Source: Diphasiastrum complanatum (taxonomy: Eukaryota; Streptophyta; Lycopodiopsida; Lycopodiales; Lycopodiaceae). From it: a stretch of 64,000 nucleotides of DNA. The stretch spans positions 39,507,014 to 39,571,013 of the forward strand of contig CM055102.1 of NCBI GenBank assembly GCA_029204225.1, in the 5' to 3' direction. Below, piece by piece: positions 39,825 through 51,010 of this stretch (the first letter of the stretch is position 1; each line of letters begins with the position of its first letter). Below the pieces are notes generated by a model. It was not told the DNA's origin. It saw only the letters and a program-made list of their open reading frames with translations, and ran no database searches. A program made the position numbers and the translations under genes.

Positions 39825-39857
39825 GGGTCTTTTTGATATTGAGAACTCCTCTAATGC
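39825..39857 (-). repeat. right terminal inverted repeat of X2
   Basis: Reverse complement identical to 32615-32647. Confidence 0.95.
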
Positions 39858-40079
39858 TTACCCAACTAGTGCCCGAAACGGAAATAAACTAATTAGTAAT
39901 AACAATGAAAATCCTTGCTAAGGCTTACCTAACTAGCAAGGTGACTAGACTAATCCTAGATTAACACCCGAAGAGTAATAAAATCGCATAGTGTGTTGTC
40001 CCCCTAGGGTGCCGAATATATTGTATTGGAGCTCATTCACCAACCATACCGCTTTTTGGGCTGTAAGGGGTAGCTGCTC
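39858..40079. other. flank of X2, no gene
   Basis: AT-rich. Internal repeat TTACCTAACTAGCAAGG / TTACCCAACTAGTGCC around 39857-39940. No coding sequence. Confidence 0.4.
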
Positions 40080-41120
40080 CCAAGGACCAATGTCAAGGAG
40101 GTTGCATGTTAGTTAGGATACGGCATGGGGTTAAATGGTAGAAAATCAGGAGCAGGGCTAGACGAAGGTGTAGGAAAAGCAGGGAGGGGTGATTTTGGAT
40201 TGAGGGGTGGGGAGAGACTACGTGGCGGAGATTGTGGGATTGGGTTAGTGGTGACAGTGGTTGATGGGAGTGCAGTTAGTAATTGTAAGGCAAAATCATC
40301 TACGTTGACTGTGGAGTCAAGTAGGGTGGAGATTTGTACAGTCGCGGGCTTTTGTGGAAGTGTGGAAGGGAAGCCCGTGTTGAGAGTTAATGAGGGTGTG
40401 GAGGTGACTGTAAATGGTGGGGGTGGTGGTGGGATTGTGAGAGCAAGTGATGGAGAGGAGATTGTCTATGTGGACGGAAGCACGCCCATAGGATTAGAGC
40501 CAAAAGTGCTTGTCGTTCCGGAGCTGTTTGCTGTTGCTGCTACTACTTTTCGGCGTTGTTGGGCCTGGTGATGTAAGGCCGCCTGCTGCTCTAGGACCTC
40601 CTTTGGGACCTGAGATGGTTTAAGGCTCCCTCCGGATTCAGCATATTCTACCCCGATGTCGTTGGATAGAATGTCTTGTGGGACATCTGCTTCGGTACTG
40701 ACTGTCTTCCCTTTCTTCTTCTTAGTAGTTGGGGCTGGTGAGACTGGTTCTGCTATCGGTTGGGGGGTGGCTCATTTTTTTGTGCTTGGGTAAACAGCAT
40801 CCAGCTCCTTGATGGCAGCAGCCGCCTTAGATCCCAATTGCTTGGTGACCAACATGTGGAGGAGATACCCACATTTGGTAGTTGATTTGCGGGCTTTCAG
40901 GGCTCCGCACAGCTTCTCCGCTACCTTCTCAGCCCACTTATAATTTTAGATGTAAGGGCATTTCAGGCAACTCATCAATAGCGGTGGTGATATTGGATTG
41001 GATCTGTTGTTTCCACTGGCCAGCATGCTTCCAGAGGACATGGAAGGGGAGAGTGACATTGGCTTGTAGTAAATCTCCCCAAACTTCGGTACCTTCAAGG
41101 GTTTTGCTTTCCCCTGTGTC
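40080..41120 (-). pseudogene. P/S/T-rich unknown ORF remnant
   Basis: Minus-strand reading frame with few stops. N-terminal part LEGTEVWGDLLQANVTLPFH and WAEKVAEKLCGALKAR (helical), then a TGA. It continues with a basic patch (TTKKKKGKT) and a long Pro/Ser/Thr-rich tail with IPPPPPPFTV, ending at TGA/TAA near 40110. GC content is higher than the neighbours. I recognise no family. Given its place among retroelements, a gag-like or transposon accessory protein is possible but unsupported. Confidence 0.4.
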
Positions 41121-41490
41121 ATTTCATCTTATTTTACATAGCATAGATTCTTCCAACGTTGATGTTGCTTCTACAGAATTTGCAGCTATAGCTATAGAAG
41201 CCGAGCAGCCGACAATACCTGTCATCAGACCAGACCAAGCTAGCTCAAAAAGATCTAGAGAAATTCAAGAAGAAGCATCTTTGCATCCTAGTCAACCAAA
41301 TGTCCACAGATCCTCACGGACTTGGACAGTTCCTGAGAGATATACACCTCAATCATTCTGGACTTCATCAGAAGAACCAGAGAGCCTAGCCGAAGCAGTT
41401 AACTCCAAGGATGCTATGAAGTGGCAGGAAGCTATGAAAAGTGAGTACAACTCACTTTTGACGAATCATGATCAATTCATCAAGGGTTGA
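41121..41490 (+). pseudogene. copia integrase/RT junction fragment
   Basis: RSSRTWTVPERYTPQSFW followed by ESLAEAVNSKDAMKWQEAMK and SEYNSLLTNH is the characteristic linker between copia integrase and RT (the EP..EA...W..AM..E..SL motif). It stops before the RT core. Confidence 0.75.
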
Positions 41491-41930
41491 TGACATCTTA
41501 TGGCAAGATAGAGATGGAGGCACATTCATTGATTTTTCATGGTTTGAAGACATATCAAAGAAGGGCAAAAATGGAGGAGACAAGCAAGCAAGTGGTCATC
41601 ACTTACATTTATTGTTTGGTTTGATAGGGCAAGCGAGCATGAAGAACGCGAACGGAGAAGAGAGCAGGAATATTGTGGAATGACTCTCCCATTACAATTA
41701 GCTGCTAGATGCAAAAAAAATCTGATAGAGAGCTTATGCCAAGTATAATCACAACTTAAAGTGTTCTAGTTATCCAACAGGATCTTAAAAAATTAATTCA
41801 TACTCTCAAAAACAAGAGTACATTGCACCGAAGAGATTAGAGATGGTATGTATGTGTGTGCTATTATTGTAAGTCAGATTTAATACGAAGTATAGTTCTG
41901 AAACAGATTGAAATGGCAGTATGATATCGC
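41491..41930. other. unassigned sequence
   Basis: No conserved frame or repeat recognised. Confidence 0.35.
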
Positions 41931-43039
41931 GAGTCCCTCAGGCGTCAAAGACAACCATCGTCTGATCAGAAACTAAGGAGTCATAGAAGTTCGTGTTTTG
42001 AGCAAAGTGAGTAAACAAGTGCAATCAAACAGGGATAGAGTGCATTCAATCACAACAAGCATTCATATATGTTATACCCAAATGAGAAGGCTACTGTTAT
42101 ATTACACTAAAGCACAACAATGGTTGTTACAAAACAGAATGATCGCATAACTGGGAGGCTCAAAAATACGTCTTATGGATGGAGTGTCTCATGTAATTAG
42201 TACTGGGATGCTCTATTTATAGATTGCATCCATGGATTAACTATGATAAATGATTGTCACCTAATTAGGTAAGTCGTTGTACTTGAAAGTATATGGCTTC
42301 TGTGACAACTGTACATAATGTATACTGTCAACCCATAGGGAATGTTGACGCAGACAAAGGCGTCACAGATTCTCTCAATTCACTTTATAGGGGAAGTGGA
42401 TTTCTCTCACTTCGCAAATTTGGGAAGTGGTTGGGAACTTCCTCGTTCAACGTAGACTACCTTCGGCATTTTTTTCTCTCTTTGAGATTTTGTGAAATAG
42501 GCGAAGGTGTCTTTAAAATAGTTAACTCATGAAAATAGATGACCTTCAGAAATTTTCTCTCTCTTCACGAACATTTTGCGAAAAAGTCAAAGGTGTTAAA
42601 AATATTTGAACTTTTGAACTGTCACGAACATTTCGTGAAAAAGTTAAAAGTGTTAAAAAATGATTGAACTTTTAAACTATCACGAACATTTTGCAAAAAA
42701 GTCGAAGGTGTTAAAAATAGTTGAACTTTTGAACTGTCACAAACATTTCGCGAAGCTGTTTCGAAACTATCTCGAACATAGTTCATTTCTGCAGACTATC
42801 TCGAAAGTAAATGTATTTCTGCAGACTTGTTCTAAATGCAAGTTTGCGGGAGCCCTTGAAGATGGCCAAGTCTTCAATGACTTCAAGTTATTAAACTTAA
42901 CATCTAAACTTAAAATTAAGACAGGATTGGTTACCCTTTGCTGGAGATCAGCCGGAAGCCCGTTGTAGACATTCTTCAAATAAGTTGGCTATCTGAGTTT
43001 GTGATTCCAAGGAGACAACAGTGGGCTTAATTTCCAACA
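41931..43039 (-). mobile_element. 3' LTR of minus-strand copia with minisatellite
   Basis: On the minus strand the LTR begins TGTTGGAAATTAAGCC at 43039, directly after the polypurine stretch AAAGGGGAC. It contains four ~64-bp tandem units (about 42555-42790) with CGAACATTT...GAACTTTTGAACTGTCA. The left end is uncertain because no second LTR is in the window. Confidence 0.6.
42555..42790. repeat. ~64-bp tandem repeat x4
   Basis: Diverged units, each with ACGAACATTT(C/T)G(C/T)G and AAAAAGT(C/T)(A/G)AAGGTGTT. They lie within the copia LTR. Confidence 0.8.
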
Positions 43040-45100
43040 GTCCCCTTTAAGGTCACGGTTGGTGCCTTGATATCTTCGTCAGGTTCAACATGTTGAAGAA
43101 TTTCTGGTGCTTGATCCTGGGAAGCGCTTTGGTGAAGATGTCTGCGACCATTTCTGTTGTGGAGAAGTATTGAAGGATCATTTGCCCTGAGAAGGCTTTC
43201 TTCCCAATGAAATGATACTGGATTTCTATGTGCTTGGATTTGCCAGTGAAATACAGCTCAAGTTTTCACATAGAATGGTGGAAGCATTGAACTGAGTGTG
43301 ACGTAAGTTGTGAAGTAATAACCTGATCCATACAGCTTCTTTTAAAGCTTGACATGCTACGATGTACTCTGCCTCTATCGAAGAAAGTGCAACGGATTTT
43401 TGCTTCTTTGAGTTCCATGAAATTGGCCCCCTTGCCAGATAGAAACAGAACCCGGAAGTAGATTTTCTGGTAGAGACTGTTCCTCCCCAATTTGAGTCGG
43501 AGTAGCCTCGCAGGATGAGTGGGTTGATAGCATTTCCATCATAACATAAAATGTGATCTAAACTTCTCTGAATATATCTCATCACTCACTTTTGGAAAGT
43601 TTTCCTCATTAAAGATGACATCTCTTACAATGATCACTTTTCTAGTTGAAGGAATAAAAACTTTGTAAGCTTTGCTTACCTCACTTTAACAAGAAAAAAC
43701 ACCTTTCTTTGAAGATGGATCCTCCTTGGTTATATCATCAAGAGTTATGTTGATATAGCAATTGCATCCAAAAGTTTTGAAAAACTTGACACTCGGCCTT
43801 CTAGCAAACAACATCTCAAAAGGGGTTTTTTCATCCAATTTTGCACTTGGCCACCTATTTCATAGAAAATTAGCACACAACAAAGCTTGATCCAAAAAGG
43901 ATTTAGGAAGATTTGCACCTAATTTCATGGCTTTGGCTCTTTCACATAAGGTTTTATTCTTCCTCTCAGCCACTCCATTTTGTTATGGTGTCCTTGGGCT
44001 TGTGTACTCCCTCTTCATCCCATTTGCATCACAAAATGCCTTGAACTTGGTAGAATTGTACTCACCACCATTGCCACTCAAGCACTTGATCTTGGTAGAG
44101 AATTGGACTTCCCTTGCAATCTTGAACTTGACAAAGACATCAAACACCTCATCTTTGCTTTTTAGTAGATAGACCCAACAAAATCTACTAAAGTCATCAA
44201 TAAAAGTCACATACATTTTAGCACCTCCATTGCTAATTGTAGTAACACCATGAATATCCAAATGCATAATTTGAAAAGGTTTAGTAGATCTAGATGTAGA
44301 TCTCTTATAAGGTAACCTACGTGACTTTAATAAAGCAATTGCTCACCAACATTAATCAAGCTTGTAAGAGATTTAGGAAGACCAAAAACAACTTCCCTCT
44401 TTGCCATCACCTCCAATGGCTTGTAGTTGAGATGCCCCAATATCTTGTGCCATACCTCTTGCATTGACGTTTGCTCTTTTTCCATACACCAACTTGGTTA
44501 GCACCAACACAAGCATCAAGTTTGAACAATTTATCTTGCTTCTTCCCTTTTGCAATCAATTCATCCTCTTTCTTGATCAAACAAGCATCACCAACAAACT
44601 CCACTTTGAATACCTTGTCAAGCTTTTGACTCACACTAAGAAGATTCTTAATAATAGATGGAATGAACAAAACATCATTCAAATTCACATTCCTATTTGT
44701 AGAGAGAGAGATAGGAATTGTGCCAATCCCTTTCATTGCACACTCACTATCATTGGCCGTGAGATCACCTTCACCTTCAAATGCCATCAAAGATGAGTAA
44801 TACTCATGAAATGTCATATGTGATGTAGCTCCACTATCAATCCACCAATGATCAATATCTCCATCATTAGCCAACAAGCAAGATGACATAACAAAAGCAT
44901 CATTTGACAATTGTTCATCAACACCATCTTCATCAATAGTTAGGTTGGTTTGCTTCTCACCTTGATCTCTCTTCTTTTTGAAGCAATCATTTGCAATATG
45001 CCCTTTGAATCCACAATAGAAGCATTTTAAATTTGACCTATCTTTGTTCTTACCAACAAAAGTAGAAGGCTCACCTTGATCTTGTCCCTTTAACCACTTG
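43040..45100 (-). pseudogene. copia element lacking RT: gag end, protease, integrase, RNase H
   Basis: Minus strand. Zinc knuckle CFYCGFKGHIANDC (about 45.0 kb). Protease WWIDSGATSHMTFHEYYSS (44.85 kb). Integrase VTFIDDFSRFCWVYLL (44.2 kb) with stops around. The next codons after VIFNEENFPKVSDEIYS (about 43.6 kb) are already RNase H: YSDSNWGGTVSTRKS, SSIEAEYIVA, then YHFIGKKAF...ADIFTKALP down to 43.07 kb. About 1 kb of RT, including YVDD, is deleted precisely between the two. The right end is cut by a gypsy LTR at 45101. Confidence 0.85.
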
Positions 45101-45430
45101 TGTCATGCCCATGACTGGTCTCGAGTAGCGTGTCTACGCTAGGGACCAATAGACCGACAACCCATAAGTTAATTGTGACTATAAGGGAATTGGGGCCCTT
45201 ATGTGTACATGGTCATAATTAATCGTTGTAGGCCTAAACACTTGATGGTGGATTTGTATGGGTCTATCAATGAGTCATTGGAAAATTGGATGACATGGCC
45301 CAAAGAGGCTGCAGAGGTGTCCAGTGAGGTGTCACAGGTTCTAAGCTCGTTTAGCCATTGATTTGTGTTCAAGAGAAATCTCAAATTGTGGGGATTTTTC
45401 CATTGTGTGATATGGAATCCTGACACTTTT
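45101..45430 (+). mobile_element. Ty3/gypsy LTR 5' part
   Basis: Starts TGTCATGCCCATGACTGG, matching the start of the LTR at 54392 (minus) for about 310 bases through GAGGTGTCACAG. It interrupts the copia gag. Beyond 45430 the two diverge. Confidence 0.75.
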
Positions 45431-47159
45431 TCGAGAATTCAATGGAGTATGCAATGAAGTGGTAAAAGTGCAAATTATTCTTCCCATGGATTTCCTTGTT
45501 TGAAGTGTAATCGGTTGTGTGGTAAGTGCACTACCACGTATACAATCCGTTCAATTTTTAGACACTTCATATTGGTTTTTAGAAAGTAAAGTTCCGTCTT
45601 CTTGAGTCACTTGTGTTTCTGTTTACTTCATTTAGGAACACTTTTCCATTAGCAACGAGATCTATTAGAGGTAATGATGGTTTTTATTTAACAGTGGTTT
45701 TAGGATTTGTTTGCTGTTTTTTGCTTTTTGTGGAACCGGTTTTGCTTTAAAATCGGGAAGAAAGGCAAGAATAGATGCAAAAACGAACTAACCACTTGCT
45801 GTGAGTGTTGGTGGATTATTTACAGATTTTGCATGGTGATTCTTTACGGAGTTGCAGGGTTTTGTTGCGTTTCTCATCAAACTAACGATGGTTTGCAAGT
45901 TAATGAGCCAGTAAGGCCATTATTGTGATGGGTGAATGGGTTAGCTGAACGTAAAATTTCGGTTTTTCAAGCAAATGGACAGAGATGAAGTTTGGGTGGA
46001 GGTGAACACTGAAATTCAACTGGCATCACTCATTAGTGATGACACCCTCAGTTCTGACATGCTTTTACAAACTTCATGTAAAGCAGTTTTTTGAACTTCA
46101 TCAAGGCAGTAATAGTGTAATAAACAAATGCAAAATCTCTTTTAACCAAGAATAAGCTGTTAACTCTTACAACTTGGGGGGCTAACCGGAAATTTGTTTC
46201 GGTGATAAAAAGTTAAAAGCCTAGGAGTTGTAGAAGATTGGATAAACCGTTGGAGCGAGCTATTTTTAGCTTACTCAGCGTCCCAGAGAAAAAAAAACAA
46301 ATATTGTCAGTTTTATTGTTTCTTGGTGGCGACTTCTTCATGTCAATAGGTTCTACCTGTGAAACCGGTGACTTATGTTGGATTCCTAGTAGAATTTTGT
46401 AAAGCTTTAGTCACAATTCACGATTCTGATTGAAAATTTGTTTTATTAACTGTTTTTTGTGCAACCAGAGATTGGATTCTTATGTCCAAGAATTCTTGGA
46501 TTTTTTGGCCAATGTGTCGTTTTTTCAAAATCATGCACGGCCAGAATTGAAATGGAACGAAAAAGTTGTTTCTTGATCTGCTTGAAGCCGTGGGCGTACC
46601 AACACTGTTTGTTGTTTAGAACAAGAAAAGGTCGGTTCATTCTTTCTCATTTCTAAATTTGTCACTGTGAACCTTACAATGACCGTAAAGATTATGAAAA
46701 GGGGTGAAAGAATGTTTGCTTTAAAGCTGTCTTACTTGAAGTAGGGATTTTTTAATAAATTCCCGAAAACTTCATATACTTGTTTTTTTTCTAACTCTTT
46801 GATCAGGAAGGGGAGGGCCTTCATGGAGGAAGAACCTGTGGTATGGGACGCAGGCAATTCCAAAATGAAGATTTGAAACTAACTGGATCAGTTGACCATA
46901 GTATGGCCGTAAACCTTAGAGATGCCAAATACTGTCGGTGATCAAATAGGTGTTTTGTCGGAAATTTGAGATATTGGTCATGACTTCTTTTTGGATATCT
47001 CAAATTTACAAAATCGGAAACCCGACAAGCTATTTCTTTGTAATATAACCCGGGTTTTTGTGATTCCTTGGATGGTAGGTCTGATAACCCATTGACCTTG
47101 GATTATATCACAAAAATGGTTAATGACAGTTCTTTCTAAACAATTTTTCTTGTTTATAT
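45431..47159. other. unassigned 1.7 kb
   Basis: No conserved frame on either strand. It could be the remainder of a long gypsy LTR or leader; nothing confirms this. Confidence 0.35.
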
Positions 47160-47300
47160 CTTCAAGGAATCATTTTTTGATTTATGAAAAAGTCATCTAT
47201 ACCATTTGAAATGAACTCTTCTCCTCCATCTGTGTGTAGAGCTAATGATGCAACATTTCTTTGGCTTTCAGGATTTTCTCTGAGTCTGATCAATACAGAA
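47160..47300 (-). pseudogene. small copia integrase fragment
   Basis: The minus frame reads LHTDGGEEFISNGIDDFF, the integrase core region around its second catalytic Asp. Isolated and truncated both sides. Confidence 0.5.
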
Positions 47301-47389
47301 TTATCAATAGGAGCAATAAGATCCTTGCACTTGGCAAGAGGTAGAGATACTTATATAGATTGGCACATTGTTATTCTGATACTAGTCAA

Positions 47390-49690
47390 GCCTTGAAAAC
47401 CTCTGTTCTTGTCAATAAAGCATTACTATGACATCATCGCTTAGGACACTTGAATTATATAGTTGTATTGAACTTGTCCAAACAATCCCTAGCACTTGAT
47501 CTCGACTATCCAACCGACAAAGTCGACCTCCCTGTCTGTCATAGCTGTATCTTTGGAAAGCAGACTAGGATTCCTTTTTGATCGAGTCATAAGCATGCAA
47601 CAAAAGGTCTATTAGATGTTGTTCATTCAAATATATATATATGGACCTATGAAAACTCCATCATTGCTAGATGCAAAGTATTTCATTACTTTTGTTGATG
47701 AATTTTCTACAAGAACATGTGTTTACTTCATAAAAATAGGAGGCTTTCAACAAGTTTCGACAATTCAAAGAGCATGCGGAAAATCAAACTGGCAAAAGAA
47801 TCAAAGCATTGAGGTCCAACAACGGAGGAAAATACATCTCCACCGAATTTAAGGAGTACTGCCTTAACAACGACATTGAACAACATTACATTACCTCCTA
47901 TTCACCTCAGTCGAATGGTCTTGTTGAGAGAAAGAATAGAACTTTAGTCGAATCGACAAAGTGTATGCTTGCGCATGCGACACTTCTGAAGTCTGGGCAG
48001 AAGTTGTTTCAATAGAAACCTATATTTAGAACACATGTCCTACTAAAGGTCTCTTAGCCAGAATGCCATACAAAGTTTGGACAAGTACCAAACCTTTTTT
48101 ATTGAGCTTATGAGTAAATGTACAGCTTATGCGCAGATTCCTCATGATCTCAGGAAAAAGCTCAACTTCCAGAGTATCAAATGTATTTTCATCAACTACA
48201 CTACTTCGGACTTAGCTTACAAGCTATTTGAACCTATCGAGTAATGAAAATTATCAACTTTCTCTATCACCCAGAAGATCAACAAGAGTTAGCAGGCCAC
48301 CTATTAGGTATATCGGCGAGTCTACAGCCTACCTTGCTCAAGAGCCGACGACTGTCAAAGAGGCACTCAGTCAGCACGATTCCGATCTCTGGAAAGAAGC
48401 TATGGATAAAGAGTATTCATCTCTTAGCAAGAACTAGACATGGATGATTATCAAATTACCGCTAGCAAAAACGTAATTGATTGCAAATGGATTTTCAAAA
48501 TCAAATACAAGGTAGACAGAAGCATCGGTAGAAGAAAAACTTGACTTGTTGTCAGGGGATTTTCTCATATACACAACATTAATTACAATGAGACCTTCAG
48601 TCCAGTAACTAAGCATTCTTCTATTCAACTTTTGCTACTGCAGCAGATTTGAAAATATATCAAATGGATGTACATGTAGCATATCTCAATGGAATTATCA
48701 AAAGAAGACATTTACATGGTGCAACCCGAAGGTTATATTATCGAAGGTAAACACAATCATGTGTGTAAACTCCATAAAGCACTTTATGGCTTGAAGCAAT
48801 CTGCTTGAGCATGGTTTCAAAGGATCAATACTTTCCTTATTGATCATGGCTACACACCAAGCTCTTCATATTCCAATGTTTACTAGTGTAGCAGTCTTTT
48901 GTAATCATCACTTTGTATGTGGATGACACACTGTTTTTCAGCAACAATATCGATCTGATAAAAGAAGACAAGGCAATGCTATCTTCTGAATTTGACATGA
49001 CCAATCTGGACGAAGCTCATTTTTGCCTTGGTATTCAAGTCCACAGAGACAGAAATCGAAAGTTGATCTATATTACTCAACAGAGCTACATCTACAATAT
49101 GTTAGTCAGATATAATCTGGTTAATTGCAAGTTAACTCCCTCACCAATGGAACCGGGTCTCAAGTTGTCAAAGGACCAGTGCCCTCAAACAATCGAAGAG
49201 AAGGAGCAGATGCGTGAGTATTCTTATCATTCAATAATAGGATCTCTTATATACGCAATGATCTGTATCAGGCCAGACATAGCTTTTGTAGTCAACTCCC
49301 TAAGTCAATTTATGACTAACCCTGGTATAACACATTGGAAGGCTCTTATTAGAGTCATGAGATATCTTCGAGCTACTATGGACTTTTGCATTTATTATGG
49401 AGCAATCGACAACGACATACTCCATTTACTCAATAGTTACAAAAATGCAAGTTGGGCAGGAGAGACACTCGTAAATCCACTTTTGGATTTACATTCTTCC
49501 TCAATAATGGTCCTATTTCATGGAACAGTCCCAAGCAATCATCGATAGCCCTATCTTCCACTAAATTAGAGTATATCGTAGCCTCTCAAGTTATAAAAGA
49601 AGCAATTTGGTTGAGAAACTTACTCTCAGATATCGGTCTGAATCAATATGTTCCGACGATTTTATTTGGTCATAATCAAAGTGCGTGAAT
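47390..49690 (+). pseudogene. copia element (family of 60-62 kb), truncated
   Basis: Integrase zinc region HHRLGHLNY...CHSCIFGKQT, GPMKTPSLLDAKYFITFVDE, NGLVERKNRTLVE. Linker VKEALSQHDSDLWKEAMDKE. RT pieces DCKWIFKIKYKVD, QMDVHVAYLNGI, HKALYGLKQSA and YVDDTLFFSNN (intact YVDD, 48.91 kb), then LIYAMICIRPDIAF. RNase H STKLEYIVASQ and LFGHNQSA, where it stops short. Many frameshifts. The RNase H tail, polypurine tract and LTR start are deleted. Confidence 0.88.
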
Positions 49691-50111
49691 ATTGCAATAA
49701 TTTTCTACATTCTGTCTGGCTTTTTAATTACTTAATCTGAGTGTCTGCTCTTCCCGAATTATTATTAGTCTAGCTGTTCGCGACTAATATTTAGTCTTGT
49801 TTTTCACGACTAATTTGAGACTGATTATTAGTCTAGCTCTTCGCGAATAATTCACGACTAATAATTTGTCTAGCTGTTCACGACAAATTATTTGTCTGAT
49901 GTTTTGATGCTTAATGTTTGGCTATGTAATCAGATCGAACGTGATTTTTATCACTAATGTTTTGTTTGAGATTGATAGGTGTAGTCATGCATGAGGAAAG
50001 AGGGAGATAGCTTATTCCGCTGCGCACGAACATTTTTTTTTTTCATTCGAGTTCATTTATTTTCGTGTTCATTTCTTTCGAATTATCTTTCTTTCACCCC
50101 TCTTTCCAACA
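49691..50111 (+). mobile_element. 3' LTR remainder of this copia
   Basis: From GATTGATAGGTGTAGTCATGCA (about 49973) to GCACGAA it matches the LTR at 62.9 kb; it ends CTTTCCAACA at 50111, the expected counterpart of the TGTTGG start. The inner start of the LTR is missing. Confidence 0.65.
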
Positions 50112-51010
50112 CAAAAGACTAGAGGTTACTGACAACAAAGATAGATTTGCGCAGGCGAATGGTGATGAGTGTCAAATTTATGGAGTTGGCGCAGGCCTAT
50201 TCAATTGTCTAATGGACATGTGAAGGTAATTGAAAACATTTTGTATGTTCCTAGCCTTCATAAAAGTCTATTATCTATTGGTACAATGATGAATCATAAG
50301 TTGAAGGTAGAATTCAACAACAAGAAATGCTAGACCAAGGACATGAAACAGGGTTTCAAGGTGATTGTTGATGGATTTAGAGACAAAACTTGTGGACTAT
50401 ACAAGTTGAATGTTGTTGTTACAAAATGCAATGTCTTGGCATTGACATCTATATCACAAAGTTACATGTGGCATAGATGATTGGGGCATTTGAACTTCAA
50501 GAGCTTGAGACTGGTGCGCAAGCTCAAGATGGTAACAGACCTACCCAATTTGGATGACAAAGAAGAATCCATTTGCAAGGGGTGCATGTTAGGCAAGTTA
50601 CACAAGGAGAAATTCAACAAAAAAGAGGTAACAAGGGCAAAATGGGTGCCTGAGCTGGTGCACTCCAATCTATGTGAGCCAATGAAGGTAATGTCCATTG
50701 GCGGAGCATTTTATTTCTTGACTTTGATTGATTATTACTCACGGAAGACCTAGATCTACAAGATTAAAGGGAAGTATAACACATTTGGATGTTTCAAGAG
50801 CTTCAAAGCATTGTTGGAAAACCAATCAGGTGCTAAGATCAATGTACTTAGATATGATCATGGTGATGAGTATCGATCCACAACTTTTATTGACTTTTGC
50901 AAGGAGCATGACATTAGACAGTAGTTTTCACAAGTTGACACACCTCAACAAAATGGGATAGTTGAGAGAAAGAATCATACCATTATCGAGGCTACTAGGG
51001 CAATGATGAC
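50112..51010 (+). pseudogene. copia protease/integrase fragment (plus)
   Basis: ENILYVPSLHKSLLSIGT, FKVIVDGFRDKTCGLYKLN, HLNFKSLRLVRKLKMVTDL with the zinc motif CKGCMLGKLHKEKF, ELVHSNLCEPMKVMSIGGAF, TPQQNGIVERKNHT. Several stops. The same family lies inverted at 62.99-64.0 kb. Ends abruptly near 51.01 kb; no RT. Confidence 0.85.

Larger units (their letters stand above)
32615..39857 (+). mobile_element. DNA transposon X, copy 2 (full length between TIRs)
   Basis: 7243 bp between perfect 33-bp inverted repeats (32615-32647, 39825-39857). Contents: alpha 33081-34378 (+), beta 34498-36225 (-), gamma 36964-38445 (+), delta 38608-39770 (-). Alpha and beta converge, beta and gamma diverge from a shared CACGTG-rich interval, and gamma and delta converge. 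The order and orientation equal X1. No target duplication is evident (flanks ...CTAAGG / TTACCC...). Delta lacks its N-terminal part, so the copy is non-autonomous even apart from stop codons. Confidence 0.88.

Noticed and set aside
32615-39857. Endogenous large DNA virus fragment (because of the histone gene)
   Set aside because: Spliced genes, perfect terminal inverted repeats and an RNase H-like transposase fit a transposon; no capsid, polymerase or packaging ATPase seen.
42555-42790. CRISPR-like array
   Set aside because: The units are contiguous, diverged tandem repeats without spacers, in a eukaryotic LTR.
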